From: Rhynchopus sp. YZ270_cl-10
Taxonomy: Eukaryota; Euglenozoa; Diplonemea; Diplonemida; Diplonemidae
Direction: 5' to 3'
NCBI GenBank assembly: GCA_964035575.1
Contig: OZ037857.1
Location: 992,001-1,056,000 of the forward strand
DNA: 64,000 nt
In this document: piece after piece, positions 49,957 through 59,798 of the stretch
How positions within the stretch are numbered: position 1 is the stretch's first letter
Layout: each line of letters opens with the position of its first letter
The notes under the pieces: model-generated
The model's input: the letters and a program-made list of their open reading frames with translations, nothing else
Told to the model about the DNA's origin: nothing
Databases searched by the model: none
Translations under genes and position numbers: made by a program

Positions 49957-51180
49957 ATGGGTGCCCCTGCTGTGATGTCTGTCCCCCACTCCTCCTCTCG
50001 GTTGGGGTTTTGCTTGACGGAGAAGGGTGTGCAGAAAGCGAGCACTTGTCTCCCAGCACCGTCAACACCACCACCGCCACTCCTGCGACGCTACCCTAGC
50101 ACACAGGGAGCGCTCTTGGAGGCTGCGTACCTGAAGGACAGCACGGCTGTGGCAAGGCTCCTCTCTGCAGGCGTGCACCCCGACGCGAACTGCGTCCGTG
50201 AGGATACCTCCTTTGCATCGGGCTTTGCCACCCCACTGCTCTACGCCGTGGACAACCACGACGCGGCCACCTGCCACCTCCTGCTCTGCTACGAAGCCTT
50301 CACAAACGAAGCCCTCTACCGCACCATCGAAAACCAAGACATCACCATCTGCAAGCTTCTCTTGGAAGCGGACGTCGACCTCCTGAGGGGCCTTGATGAG
50401 GACAGCAGCGTTGGAGGGGAGAGTCTGAAGGTTAACCTTGTCGCACATTTGGCTGCGGCACCTCCGGAGATGGTGGAGCTGTTGGTAAGGCATGGGATGG
50501 ATGCGGAAAATGATGTGAACAAGGCGTGTTTGGCATGGGCTGCTTCGCAAGGAAATAAGCAGGTGAGTCAGCTCCTGATGAATGGGGCAGTGCAGCGTGC
50601 GCTTGATGCCGCGCTTTATGCAGCTAGCTGTAGAGGCCATACAGAGATTGTCACTATGTTGCTTGGTTGTGGTGCAGATCCTTTGGCAGATGGAGTTTTT
50701 TATGCCTTCATTGACGCTGCTGGGGGTGGTTACAGTGACGTCTGTAAAATCCTTTTGGATCACGTTGACATCAATATGGTTAATGGAGCTGGTGAAACTG
50801 CGTTGATTAAAGCCTCTCAGAGTGGCATGGAGAGTGTTGTGCAGCTTCTGCTTAGAGAAGCGGCTGTGGAGGTGCGTGATGCAACAGGTGCGACAGCATT
50901 GATGCATGCAGCTAGGCGTGGTTATGAGAATATTTGTTCGGTGTTGCTTGCGCACAACGCAGATATTGATGCTTCAGATCACCATGGCGATACACCACTC
51001 ATGGACGCGGCGTATCACGGACATACTGACCTTTGTGTTATGCTTGCAGCGCAAGGTTGTGAAGTGCTTGCTCGCAATCTCTTTGGCGAGACAGCTCTGG
51101 TCAAGGCTTCGTACGCAGGGCATAGCGACACCTTGCGTACGTTGCTGCTCTCCTCAGGGGTGTCTGAGGTGCTTTATTAA
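49957..51180 (+). CDS. Ankyrin-repeat protein
   Basis: A 407-residue protein made almost wholly of ankyrin repeats, which mediate protein binding. After about 45 Pro/Ser-rich residues come roughly ten repeats. The N-terminal ones are divergent (GALLEAAYLKDSTAVARLLS, TPLLYAVDNHDAATCHLLL), while those from about residue 265 are canonical: GETALIKASQSGMESVVQLL, GATALMHAARRGYENICSVL, GDTPLMDAAYHGHTDLCVML and GETALVKASYAGHSDTLRTL. No other domain, membrane helix or targeting signal is seen, so the partner is unknown. The first half uses C-ending codons and the second half G/T-ending ones, with a change near position 50400. A second ATG at residue 7 is an alternative start. Confidence 0.88.
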   Translation: MGAPAVMSVPHSSSRLGFCLTEKGVQKASTCLPAPSTPPPPLLRRYPSTQGALLEAAYLKDSTAVARLLSAGVHPDANCVREDTSFASGFATPLLYAVDNHDAATCHLLLCYEAFTNEALYRTIENQDITICKLLLEADVDLLRGLDEDSSVGGESLKVNLVAHLAAAPPEMVELLVRHGMDAENDVNKACLAWAASQGNKQVSQLLMNGAVQRALDAALYAASCRGHTEIVTMLLGCGADPLADGVFYAFIDAAGGGYSDVCKILLDHVDINMVNGAGETALIKASQSGMESVVQLLLREAAVEVRDATGATALMHAARRGYENICSVLLAHNADIDASDHHGDTPLMDAAYHGHTDLCVMLAAQGCEVLARNLFGETALVKASYAGHSDTLRTLLLSSGVSEVLY

Positions 51181-51805
51181 AGGCGGAGATGGATTGTACA
51201 TACCTGAGAAAGAATGTTGGGCCGAACAATGGAGGGTTCATTTGGTAAATTTTTTGGATACCGTTGAGCATTGTGCGGTCCAACATTGTTTGTGTTGGGG
51301 TATTTCATTTCCCATTATTTTTTTTCACAGTTTGTCGTAGCAAAAACCTTCATATTCAGATAGGAGTTCGCTGTGGATTAACTTTTTGATTGTGTAGTGA
51401 AAAAAAAAAAAACAGCTGTGTGGATATGCATACCACGCAGAGGTTCGCTAGACAGAGACGGGGGCATGTGTTTGTATTGCGCAACTCATCACACCTAACC
51501 CGAAGAGATGTGCGAGGCAGACTGGTTCCCGGTGTGTTGCGTGGTGGTACCACGCAACTGGGAATGAAGGCATGCTGCAAGAGGGCGAGGTGTTTTCGAT
51601 GCCTCGTTGTTCATGTTGAAGTGCAGGAAACGCAGAGGGAAAAAAAAGCCACAAAAAAAGAAGAAAAAAAAGAAACGGCCGTTTTATTACATTTAGCACA
51701 GCGTGCAAGTGGCTTCTGGAAGTCACTCCAATATATACTCCACCCACCCACCAGATACTTTGTTACTTCCAACCCTCTGTCCCCAAGTCTTTGTTCATTC
51801 TCACG
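51181..51805 (+). other. Spacer between the ankyrin and sulfatase genes
   Basis: No gene is supported in 625 bases. An A run is at 51400-51412 and A-rich sequence at 51643-51673. The segment CACCCACCCACCAG at about 51742-51755 gives a candidate acceptor 50 bases before the sulfatase ATG. Confidence 0.5.
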
Positions 51806-53431
51806 ATGCGTGTCTCATCTGTGCTTGTGGCAGCGTGCATGCTGTCGGTAGCGGCGGGCACTCCGAACATCATGCTCTTCATGCCCGACGACTTTGAGTT
51901 CAAGTGGAGCGAGGCACCGGAGGGCACGTCGGAGCTGGATGTGGACATCCCGACACCGAACTTCGACCGCGTTCGTGACGACGGTGCGGTGTTTGAGCGT
52001 GCGTACACCGCAAGCCCGAAGTGTGCACCGTCACGCTTTGCGCTTCTGTCCGGACGCTACCCAAGCAGAGGCACGTACGCTATGGCCCAGGCACGCCAGT
52101 CCTACAGGGACGACGCAGACTGGACCGGGCGTACTTACATCGACGTTCCGCAGACGAAGCTGATTGGGCCCGACTACACGCGCAACGTGCAGAGCACCCT
52201 GCAGCGCAGCGGGTACGCGACAATCCACTCAGGAAAGTGGCACCTGTTCCCCCTCGACGAGGACGATGCATACCTGGCGGACTACGACTCGCTTGTTGTT
52301 GCGATTGAGAGCACAGGGTTCTCAACTGTGGCCTCGGCGTACGTGTCGAACATGGCACCGACTGGCGAGACAGACGGTACGAACACGTGGTCGCACAACT
52401 ACGAGTGGCTGGTGGAGACATCCCTGGCGGCAGTGGCCACCGCTGTGGAAGCGGAGACGCCGTTCTTCCTGCACATGACACCGACAGGGCCGCACAACCC
52501 GAAGACGTACGATGCGCTGTTTGACTTCACTGTACGCCAGACGCCTGCAGGTGTGCTGACGCAGGACCCCGACACGACGATGCGGTCGCGCACAGACCTG
52601 TGGGCGGCTGCGGAGGCCTTGTCTGATGATACAGACATGCAGGAGACCCTCGCAGCAGGCATGTGGGTGGACGACATGTTGGGTGCCATGCTTGACGGGC
52701 TGGAGACCCTCGAGGTACTTAACGACACTGTTGTCATTGTCTGCCTCGACCACGGTGTTGACGGGAAGTCGTCTCTTGACGAGACAGGCACCCGCATCAT
52801 GCAGGCTGTGATGCACCCCTCTGTGGCCGTCACGTCGGTTGCGTCCGTCGTCAGCAACATCGACACACCTGCAACCATCCTCGAGATTGCCGAGCTCACG
52901 TCGCGCTACACCACCGACGGCGTGTCGTGGCTTGCCGAGGTGCAGGGGACTGTCCCGACAACGACGCTGCCCAAGTTTATGGAGTACGGCCTTGAGCGTG
53001 CGGTGGTGGCAGGGGGCTTCAAGTACTACGAGGGTGCGCTGTACGACCTGGAGGGGGACAACGTGGACAGAGACGTGTCTGGGTTTGCTGCGTATGCGGA
53101 CGTGCTGGCGACGATGGAGGGCTACATGACGTGCCACGACACAGACACGTCGTCAGCGCCCGGACACGACGAGACATGCACGCAGACATCAATTGCGAAC
53201 GTGTTTGCGACCGCGCGCAGTGCGTCAGTTCTGTCGTCTGAGGCGAACACCAGTGGCAGCCACGCGGCGACAGCGAAGCCGGTGCCAGTGACCGTTATGC
53301 CACTGTTGGCTGCCGGTGTGGCCCTCGTGGTGGCGATGTGCACAGCAGCTCTGGCAACACGGATGTACATGCTTGCGAAGCAGGGCCGCATTGAGGAGGA
53401 ACGCGCTGCAGGCAAGGCCGCTGTGCTCTGA
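51806..53431 (+). CDS. Secretory-pathway sulfatase with C-terminal membrane anchor
   Basis: A 541-residue type I sulfatase, which hydrolyses sulfate esters. The formylglycine motif is CAPSR (Cys73) followed by LLSGRYPSRG, as in the family's CxPSRxxLLTGR. The metal-binding start is NIMLFMPDD (Asp28-Asp29), with GKWHLFP and later VVIVCLDHGVDG (family DNG/DHG) completing the site. Residues 1-18 (MRVSSVLVAACMLSVAAG) are a signal peptide. Near the C terminus, MPLLAAGVALVVAMCTAALA (about 497-520) is a transmembrane helix followed by a short basic tail, so the enzyme would face the lumen or exterior. Substrate class cannot be told; iduronate- or heparan-type sulfatases are the nearest in layout. The ATG at 51806 is chosen because the signal peptide begins there. 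No intron. Confidence 0.88.
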   Translation: MRVSSVLVAACMLSVAAGTPNIMLFMPDDFEFKWSEAPEGTSELDVDIPTPNFDRVRDDGAVFERAYTASPKCAPSRFALLSGRYPSRGTYAMAQARQSYRDDADWTGRTYIDVPQTKLIGPDYTRNVQSTLQRSGYATIHSGKWHLFPLDEDDAYLADYDSLVVAIESTGFSTVASAYVSNMAPTGETDGTNTWSHNYEWLVETSLAAVATAVEAETPFFLHMTPTGPHNPKTYDALFDFTVRQTPAGVLTQDPDTTMRSRTDLWAAAEALSDDTDMQETLAAGMWVDDMLGAMLDGLETLEVLNDTVVIVCLDHGVDGKSSLDETGTRIMQAVMHPSVAVTSVASVVSNIDTPATILEIAELTSRYTTDGVSWLAEVQGTVPTTTLPKFMEYGLERAVVAGGFKYYEGALYDLEGDNVDRDVSGFAAYADVLATMEGYMTCHDTDTSSAPGHDETCTQTSIANVFATARSASVLSSEANTSGSHAATAKPVPVTVMPLLAAGVALVVAMCTAALATRMYMLAKQGRIEEERAAGKAAVL

Positions 53432-54747
53432 CGAGTGCACAGCACAGCCTCGTTGCGAGGCATACCTCATTTATCATTCAAATATTCATAAGCACCGGGG
53501 ATTTTTTTTTTTGGGGGGTTTTTTCCCGAAAATAAGATCTTCCACATTTTTGAAATTCTGGTTTTTTGGTGGAGCCTCGTGAGAGCCGTGAACACGACCC
53601 TCCTTTTTCTTTCTTTTTTCTCTCGCTTTTTGTTTCTTCTTTTTGCCGTCTTTTTGCCAGACCGAAGCTGGACGTTGCGGCAGAACAGACCACAACCACT
53701 ACCCGTGTGTAGAGGTCTCTCTTGGACTTGTTAGTGTTCTCCATAAAAAGTGGATGTGTCTTCCTCTATCACGGGCTCTTGTTTTGTCCATTGTCAGGAC
53801 GAGGCGAGGTCACGATACGCAAAGAAGAGACGTCTTTTTATGAGAGCCAGCTAGAACCCCCTGTGCTGTTGAGTTACAGATCCAGCCACCCGTTTGTTTA
53901 TTGCAGACACCTTGTCTTTAGCTTACTTTGCCCTTTTATGTTTATTTCCAGGGTTCGATAACCCGTGGGGAAGCAGTACCTGTGTCCGCCGATGTACGGT
54001 GAGGCGCTTGCACGTTTCAACTTCTCTTTTTCTGTTGTTTTCTTTACGCTTACGACGCAAATATCGTAGCGAAACAAGACAACACATTGCGAAGGACCGG
54101 ATACGAGTTTGGGTTGGAAACTAATACCCACACCCGCCCCTACCTTTGCCTTTTACGATTGACGCTCGCCGAAGCTGATTAGTGTTGAGCCTTCTTGCAG
54201 AGGTTCAATCGTCTTTAACGGTGTACCCACCTCCACCCCCCCCTCCCCGTTCCATTCATACAGTTCAATGCACGAGAGGCTTAGGGTCATCGTGCCAACC
54301 TTTCTTCTTTGTATTGGTATTCTCAAACGATTGTGATCAAGGTGACTAAGCACGAGAGGCTTAGGGTCATCTTACAATTTTTCTCTTTTTTGCAGCCAGC
54401 AAACGCAGAGGGAAGCAAAGCCACAAACAACACAAAAAAAAGTAATAACCAACCAATTTTCTACATATGCCATCACAGCGTGCAAAAGCTTCCCTGGACA
54501 TTATCCGTAATGAAGTTAAATACTGTGATACACATTACTGCACACCCTCCACACACCATATGCTTGCACCACCACAGACTGTTGTGCCAGATACACACAA
54601 ACGAGCCGAAACCTTTTTATACTATACACAACAATGGGCTGTTGAGCATCTCTGTTGCAACACCCTCTCTCCCTTCCCTTCACTCCATTGTCCCGAGGGG
54701 AGGGGTGTGTTTGAGCACGCACAGCGTTCCTGCTTCTGCTTCTCAGG
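53432..54747 (+). other. Spacer with hairpins
   Basis: No gene is supported in 1.3 kb. Hairpin-family copies are at 54271-54291 and 54341-54371; the latter is followed by a T tract and TTTTTTGCAG. Another loose relative (GTCCGCCGATGTACGGTGAG) near 53978 recurs near 58845. The final TTCTGCTTCTCAG puts an AG at 54745-54746, one base before the ATG of the next gene. Confidence 0.55.
54341..54371 (+). repeat. Acceptor-proximal hairpin, typical copy
   Basis: GGTGACTAAGC, apex ACGAGAG, GCTTAGGGTCATC, followed by TTACAATTTTTCTCTTTTTT and GCAG. This copy shows the full order hairpin, TTACAA, pyrimidine tract, AG. It is preceded by GTGATCAA, as at 37909 and 41338. Confidence 0.85.
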
Positions 54748-55530
54748 ATGGTGCGCACGATGCAGCGTGGTACGGAGGACTTCCATTCGGACACTGCAAC
54801 AGAGAAGGCTGCCAAGCAGAGGCAGTACCGGCATGAGCTGGACGAGCAGCGCCGTATGAAGGAGGTGCTCAACGGCGGGCACTCCAACCAGCGTGCTGTG
54901 CGCAATGGTGCGCCAACCATCTCACCGACGCTGACACCTGCACCGATGCAGACACCAGTGCAGTCTGTGTTGCCTTCCTCTGTGCCGCATCCACCTGCAC
55001 AGCAAAACAATCATGGTGGAAACAGTGGCGGTGGTGGTGTCGGTGGTGGTCTCTTCGCTGGCCTAGGCGAAGCAGATGCACACAAAAAGCAAAGGGACCT
55101 TGAGTACCGCCACGCCCTCGAAGCACAGCAAGAGCAAAACAAACGCGCCAAGCAGGAGGAACATGATCGCATGCGCGGGCGTGGTGCCAGTGGTGGTGGG
55201 ATTGGTCTTGGTGGTGGTAGTGTGCCAAGCGAGCCGCCGCATCACGTAGAGGAGCCTGTGCAGGTGCCGCAGCAGGCAATGTTCCAGCCACCCCCGATAC
55301 AGCCGTTGGTGGCGCCGATGACGGTGGGACAGACTGACGCGCCGCCGGACATCTTGTATCAGCAGCAGCAGCAGCAGTTGCAACAGCAGCAACAACAGAT
55401 CCAACAACAGCAACAACAACAACAGCAGATGCAACAATACGTGCAGTTTTTGCAGCAGCAGCAGCAGCAGCAACAGCAACAGCAACAACAGCAACAACAA
55501 CAACAACAACATCAGCAGCAACAATACCAG

Positions 55531-55569
<39 letters not shown>

Positions 55570-58318
55570 TTCCACCCCGGATTCACACCAGGCATGACAC
55601 CAGGTGTCATGCCTCCTCCCGTGCAGCCGATGCAGTACGGCCAGTTCGGCTCGCCTGCGTACACACCACAGGCCTTCCCTGGGCAGATGCTGCCTCCGGG
55701 CATGGCTAACATGCAGACCGTACCTGCGCAGCCCGTTCCCTTGCCTATGGGCACGCCACAAGGCCCCGGTATGGCAACACCGCCTATCATTCATGGGACA
55801 CCTGCACAGAGTGTGCCCCAGACAGCGAACGGCTGGAACAGTGTGCAGGCAACAACACCTCGTGGTTTCCCACCACCCCTCAGCCATGACGGGACACGAG
55901 ACGACATCAGCAGCAGGGGCGACCACGCGCATGAGGAGCGTGAGAAAGGGCATAGCAGGGAGGGCGAGCGTGCGCGTATAAAGTTCGTGAACGGCGTGGC
56001 GGTGATGAGTGTGGACGACCAGGACACGCTCGACAGGGAGAAGGAGGCAAAGCTGCAACTGCGCAGGGAGCTGGAGGAACAAAAGCGTGTGAAGGAGGAG
56101 CGCACGCGCCTTGAGAAGGAGGCGATCAAGAACGAGGAGCGTTTGCTTGAGGAGAAGCTGCAGGCAGAGCGCAAGCGTGAGGAGGAGGAGGCAAGGGAGA
56201 AGAAGCAACGTGAGCGCGAGGAGGCGCGAGAGCTAGAGAAGCGGCGTGAGGAGGAGTTCAAGCGCAAGGCAGATGAGGAGGAGGAGCGCAAGCGCAAGAT
56301 CAAAGTGGAGCGTGAGGCGGAGCGCGAGCGTGAGCGGAATGCAAAGGAGACTCAGGAGCGTGAGAAGCGCGAGCGCATGCGGGACGAACAGGAACGGCAG
56401 CGGGAAGCTGAGCGCAACGTACTGGAGGCCAACCGAGAGCTTGGGCGGCAGGCGAAGATTGAACGCGAGCTTGCGCGGGACCGTGCACGCGAGGAGGCTG
56501 AGCAGGAGGAGGCACGTGCACGCCAGGCACACGACGCGCACAACGCACACGACTCACATAACCACCACCGCTCCGCCACACCCCTTGCGGACCTACCCCC
56601 ACCGGACCTTCACAGTTCGGGACGCGCATTCGCCGACGCGCCTGTGTCGACCCCTGTGGATGGCAGCATGTTTGAGGAGCAGACACACGCCGAGTCGAGC
56701 TGCCCCGACTGCGGGCAGACGGAGCGGACTGCGAAGACGTTCTGCAGGCTCTCTGGGCAGCGCCACGTGTTTCCGTACACATCGCGGCAGGAGGTCTTCC
56801 CGCCTGCTGTCTACAGCCCGCCTGCTGTGCAGCATGAACCACGCTATTCGTCCTCCGTTGCGAACATGCCTGTTGTCTCTGGCATGCACTCTCCAACGGC
56901 ATCAGAGGCTCCTGTCCTTCCTGTGGCCAGCCCCACCAGGCTTGGCCGTGAGGACACAGGCATCACAGATATGTCGTCACACCCTGAGGTGGACCAGATG
57001 TTTGGTGTCGACACTTCACTGCACGCAGAAACCACGTTTGTGTACCCCCCTGCGACCCCCACGTCACCGAAGGAATCAGAGCTGCCACACCACGCAACGT
57101 ATCTGCACCCAGCACCGTCACCTTCGACACGAGCCGGTGCTTCCTCCTCCTCCAGCAGCGCCTCGTCATCAAACGCAACACGTCCCGGGTCCTCTGCTCT
57201 CGCCCCAGTCGACCTCGCTCCGTCCTCCCCAGCAAAGAGCCTCCCCACAGCGAACATCTCCTCCGCCACCACAGTGCCACTCCCGCTGCCTTCAGACCCT
57301 TCTGGAGTCGCTGTCTGGGAAACCCCAGAGAAGCTTGAGGTGAAGCCGACGAAGCCTACCAAGAAGAAGAAGCGGCGGAACAGAGGGGTGGCCGAGTTCT
57401 CTGACGAGGACACTGTCATCTCTGAGCTCGACGAGACCGTCACTCAGCGTGTCATCCTTGCGAACCTACCGGAGGAAGTACTGTCGCAGACACGCACCTT
57501 CGAAGGCCGACCCGCCACGGTGGCAAGCGTAGGACGGTATGCAGCCACACCTAGATGTGCCGATCCGCAGGACGAAGCTTGTCCTAAGGTAGAGGTGCGT
57601 CAGCAGGTCACTGTCGAGGCGTTGCAGCAGCTGTCTTGCCGTGCGTCGACTGCAGGCAACCTTATCGCAAAGCGCATCGATGCGTACACCGGTACTGCCT
57701 CATCCGAAGCATGGGGCGGTGCAGCTGCCATGCGCCGTTCTGCGTCCTACGTCTCCACCACCTCCGTCCCCGCAGCCTCCCCTCTTCCGACACATTCTCT
57801 CGTCTCAAATCCACTCGACAAAAACTCTCGTACCCGCACCGCCCGTCTCTCCCCCATCCCCGATGCTCCTGTCGCGAACCGCTCCAGCTCTCCCCCATCC
57901 CGTACGCTCCAGGATAAGTCTGATCGTTTTGGTCGTCCGTATTCCGCACCCCTGAAAGGAACCCTCCCCGACATCCGTGCTGCAGCGGGAAGTGAAGACC
58001 CTGGGCATACAGCGAGGCCGAAAAATCTCAAAGATGCCTTGGCAGTGGAACCGTTGCGGCCAGGAGGCAGGCAGGAGACCACATTGAGCTATAGTTTGCA
58101 GAGAAGCGCGAGTCTGTCGGTGCTGTCGGCAAGCGGGTCGCGAGGTATGTGTTTGGGGGGGATTTGTATTTTGGATTTTTTTTTGACATCTTTTTAAGAT
58201 GTGTATATGAGCTATATTCATCTCCCAACCTTTCTTTTTCCCCCTCACAGATTTAGACCGGCTTCTTAACCGCAACCTCACCCGTCTGTCCAGCTTGAAA
58301 AGAGAGGGGCAGTCGTGA
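54748..58318 (+). CDS. PolyQ and coiled-coil protein with a Cys/His knuckle, two exons
   Basis: Predicted exons 54748-58144 and 58251-58318 (phase 1; GTATGT to CCCCTCACAG, intron 106 bases) give 1154 residues. Three short repeats of the form YRxxLxxQxxxK are seen: RQYRHELDEQRRMKE (about 27-41), LEYRHALEAQQEQNKRAKQE (about 115-134) and LQLRRELEEQKRVKEERTR (about 434-452). This kind of motif is known from the ciliary/centrosomal proteins CCDC66 and CSPP1, so a basal-body or microtubule role is possible but unproven. Residues about 205-275 are a Gln tract encoded by CAG/CAA. A highly charged single helix or coiled coil covers about 430-600 (RKREEEEAREKKQREREEAR). A CPDCGQTERTAKTFC segment with a nearby His (about 652-673) could bind zinc. 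The rest is disordered and Ser/Pro-rich. The ATG is one base after an AG. Confidence 0.78.
55354..55572 (+). repeat. CAG/CAA polyglutamine tract
   Basis: Mixed CAG and CAA codons, broken by a few Leu, Ile, Met, His, Tyr and Val codons, encode about 60 Gln. Mixed codons would restrain slippage compared with pure CAG. Confidence 0.95.
58195..58222 (+). repeat. Acceptor-proximal hairpin inside an intron
   Basis: GATGTGTATA pairs with TATATTCATC (one mismatch, one G.U) around TGAGC, 28 bases before the CAG that ends the intron 58145-58250. This ties the hairpin family to a spliced acceptor. Confidence 0.75.
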
Positions 58319-59798
58319 AGGAGGGAGTCCCGAGGTGCATTTCTCATGGGGGGCGAAGTGTGTTTGGCTGAGGTGAAGATGGCTTGTGTGCAGTACACAC
58401 TTTGCACGGTGGCTGAACGTCACCAGATTATAATGAAAAAAACGACAGTGGAGTTTGCACAAACTGTGGCAACGCAACCGAGGCAACTACACTACTCCAA
58501 CAATTTATCGAAAAAAACAAAAAAAAAAAACCCCGATCATTCAGCTCAACCCCTTTCTTACATCCCCTCCCACAATAGTACAGTGTTTTCTGGCCTCATT
58601 TTTGAAGGTGACAAGGTGGTTCGGTCATCTCATAAGCTTTTCTTATTTGTTCCACAGGTGGCAGCTCCAGAACAAAACAAAATTAAAATAAATCAACAAA
58701 GTTAAAAAAAAAATTTCCCTTCCCCGCTTTCCCCTGTAACTGCAGCTATTTTGCAGGTGTATCTGTTCTTTTTCTACACAGACGGACCCCTCGATTAGGG
58801 GGGATGATTCAGTTTTTCAATTTTTTTTGGCTTCATTGCGTCAGGCAGTGTCCGGTGAGGCGTTTTGCACTTTTCAACTGTTAAGTATCACTCCTTCGGG
58901 TTGCGGTCTTTTGTGAGGCGTGTGTATCTCAGATTTGGTCTTTGAGCGTTAATCTTTGAGCAAAATTTGCTTCAACATAAAAAAAACCGTTTCACAGCGA
59001 ACCGTCCCAGGGACGGCAATGTGTCTGCGTCTTCTTATGAGCCCACACACAACAAAACCCCTTCTTCTGTTGAGGGGCATTTTTTTTTTGTGTTTTGACA
59101 TTATTTTGCTATGGCTTTTACGTATATTTTGCATTCATCCCTTTGTCAAATATGCAACTCTCTTGGGAATAAGAAGGAAACAAGGAGAGCGCACTGTGCC
59201 AAATTCATGAAAGAAACGTGCTCTCAACGAGGCATGCATTTACCAATTAGGTTGCGGGAGAGGGAGGAGGGGGGGTGATTGAATCCTCAAGGGATGTGGT
59301 GTGATGATGTGTCTGTGTGGCGGTTTTATGCAAATTTTTTAGTTTTGGTTCTACATCCGATCTGTGCGTTAAATTTCGCTGGTTTCCTTATGCATGAAAA
59401 TCACGAGATTTTTTTTTTTTGTAGTCAGTTAAAACAGTTTATGTTCTTGGGGGGGGCCGGGAGGGATATGAGAGGGAGCTGTGTTCTCACAAGAAAACAC
59501 ACCGTCCCCTGATTTTTTTTTTCTTCTTTTTTTTTCTTTTTGCTCTTTTTCTTATTCTTTCAAAAGAGAAAAAAATCGCGATATTTACTTTTCCTTCCCC
59601 TCCCCCCCTCCCCCTTCTGCATAACCGTACAAAAGCTGATACTTTACACCGAGTATGCTCCACGGTGTGCAACAGAGGACTCATCTTTCCCCTCATATTT
59701 CTGCTATACCACCTTCGGTTCCTCCAAAATACCTTAGTACTGTCAACTGCTATTTCTCCTCTATACACCTCTCTTCAGGACATCCCCCAAGGTTGAAT
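58319..59798 (+). other. Spacer without genes
   Basis: No protein gene is supported in 1.5 kb. It contains a dispersed repeat at 58443-58512, a hairpin-family copy at 58607-58629 (GGTGA...TCATC) followed by TTATTTGTTCCACAG, T runs near 59080, 59409 and 59513-59540, and ends with the AG at 59777-59778 that likely starts the DUF268 message. Confidence 0.55.
58443..58512 (+). repeat. Short dispersed repeat with A-rich 3' end
   Basis: Same unit as 45999-46072: GACAGTGGAGTTTGCAC, CTGTGGCAACGCAACC, GAGGCAACTACACTACTCC, AACAATTTATC, then an A run. Confidence 0.8.

Noticed and set aside
53948-53965. GGTTCGATAACCC resembling a tRNA T arm
   Set aside because: It is a simple palindrome; no acceptor stem, anticodon arm or A box can be placed around it.
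55063-56208. Leucine-rich complement frame over the polyQ gene
   Set aside because: The Leu run is the reverse of CAG/CAA codons; no independent support.
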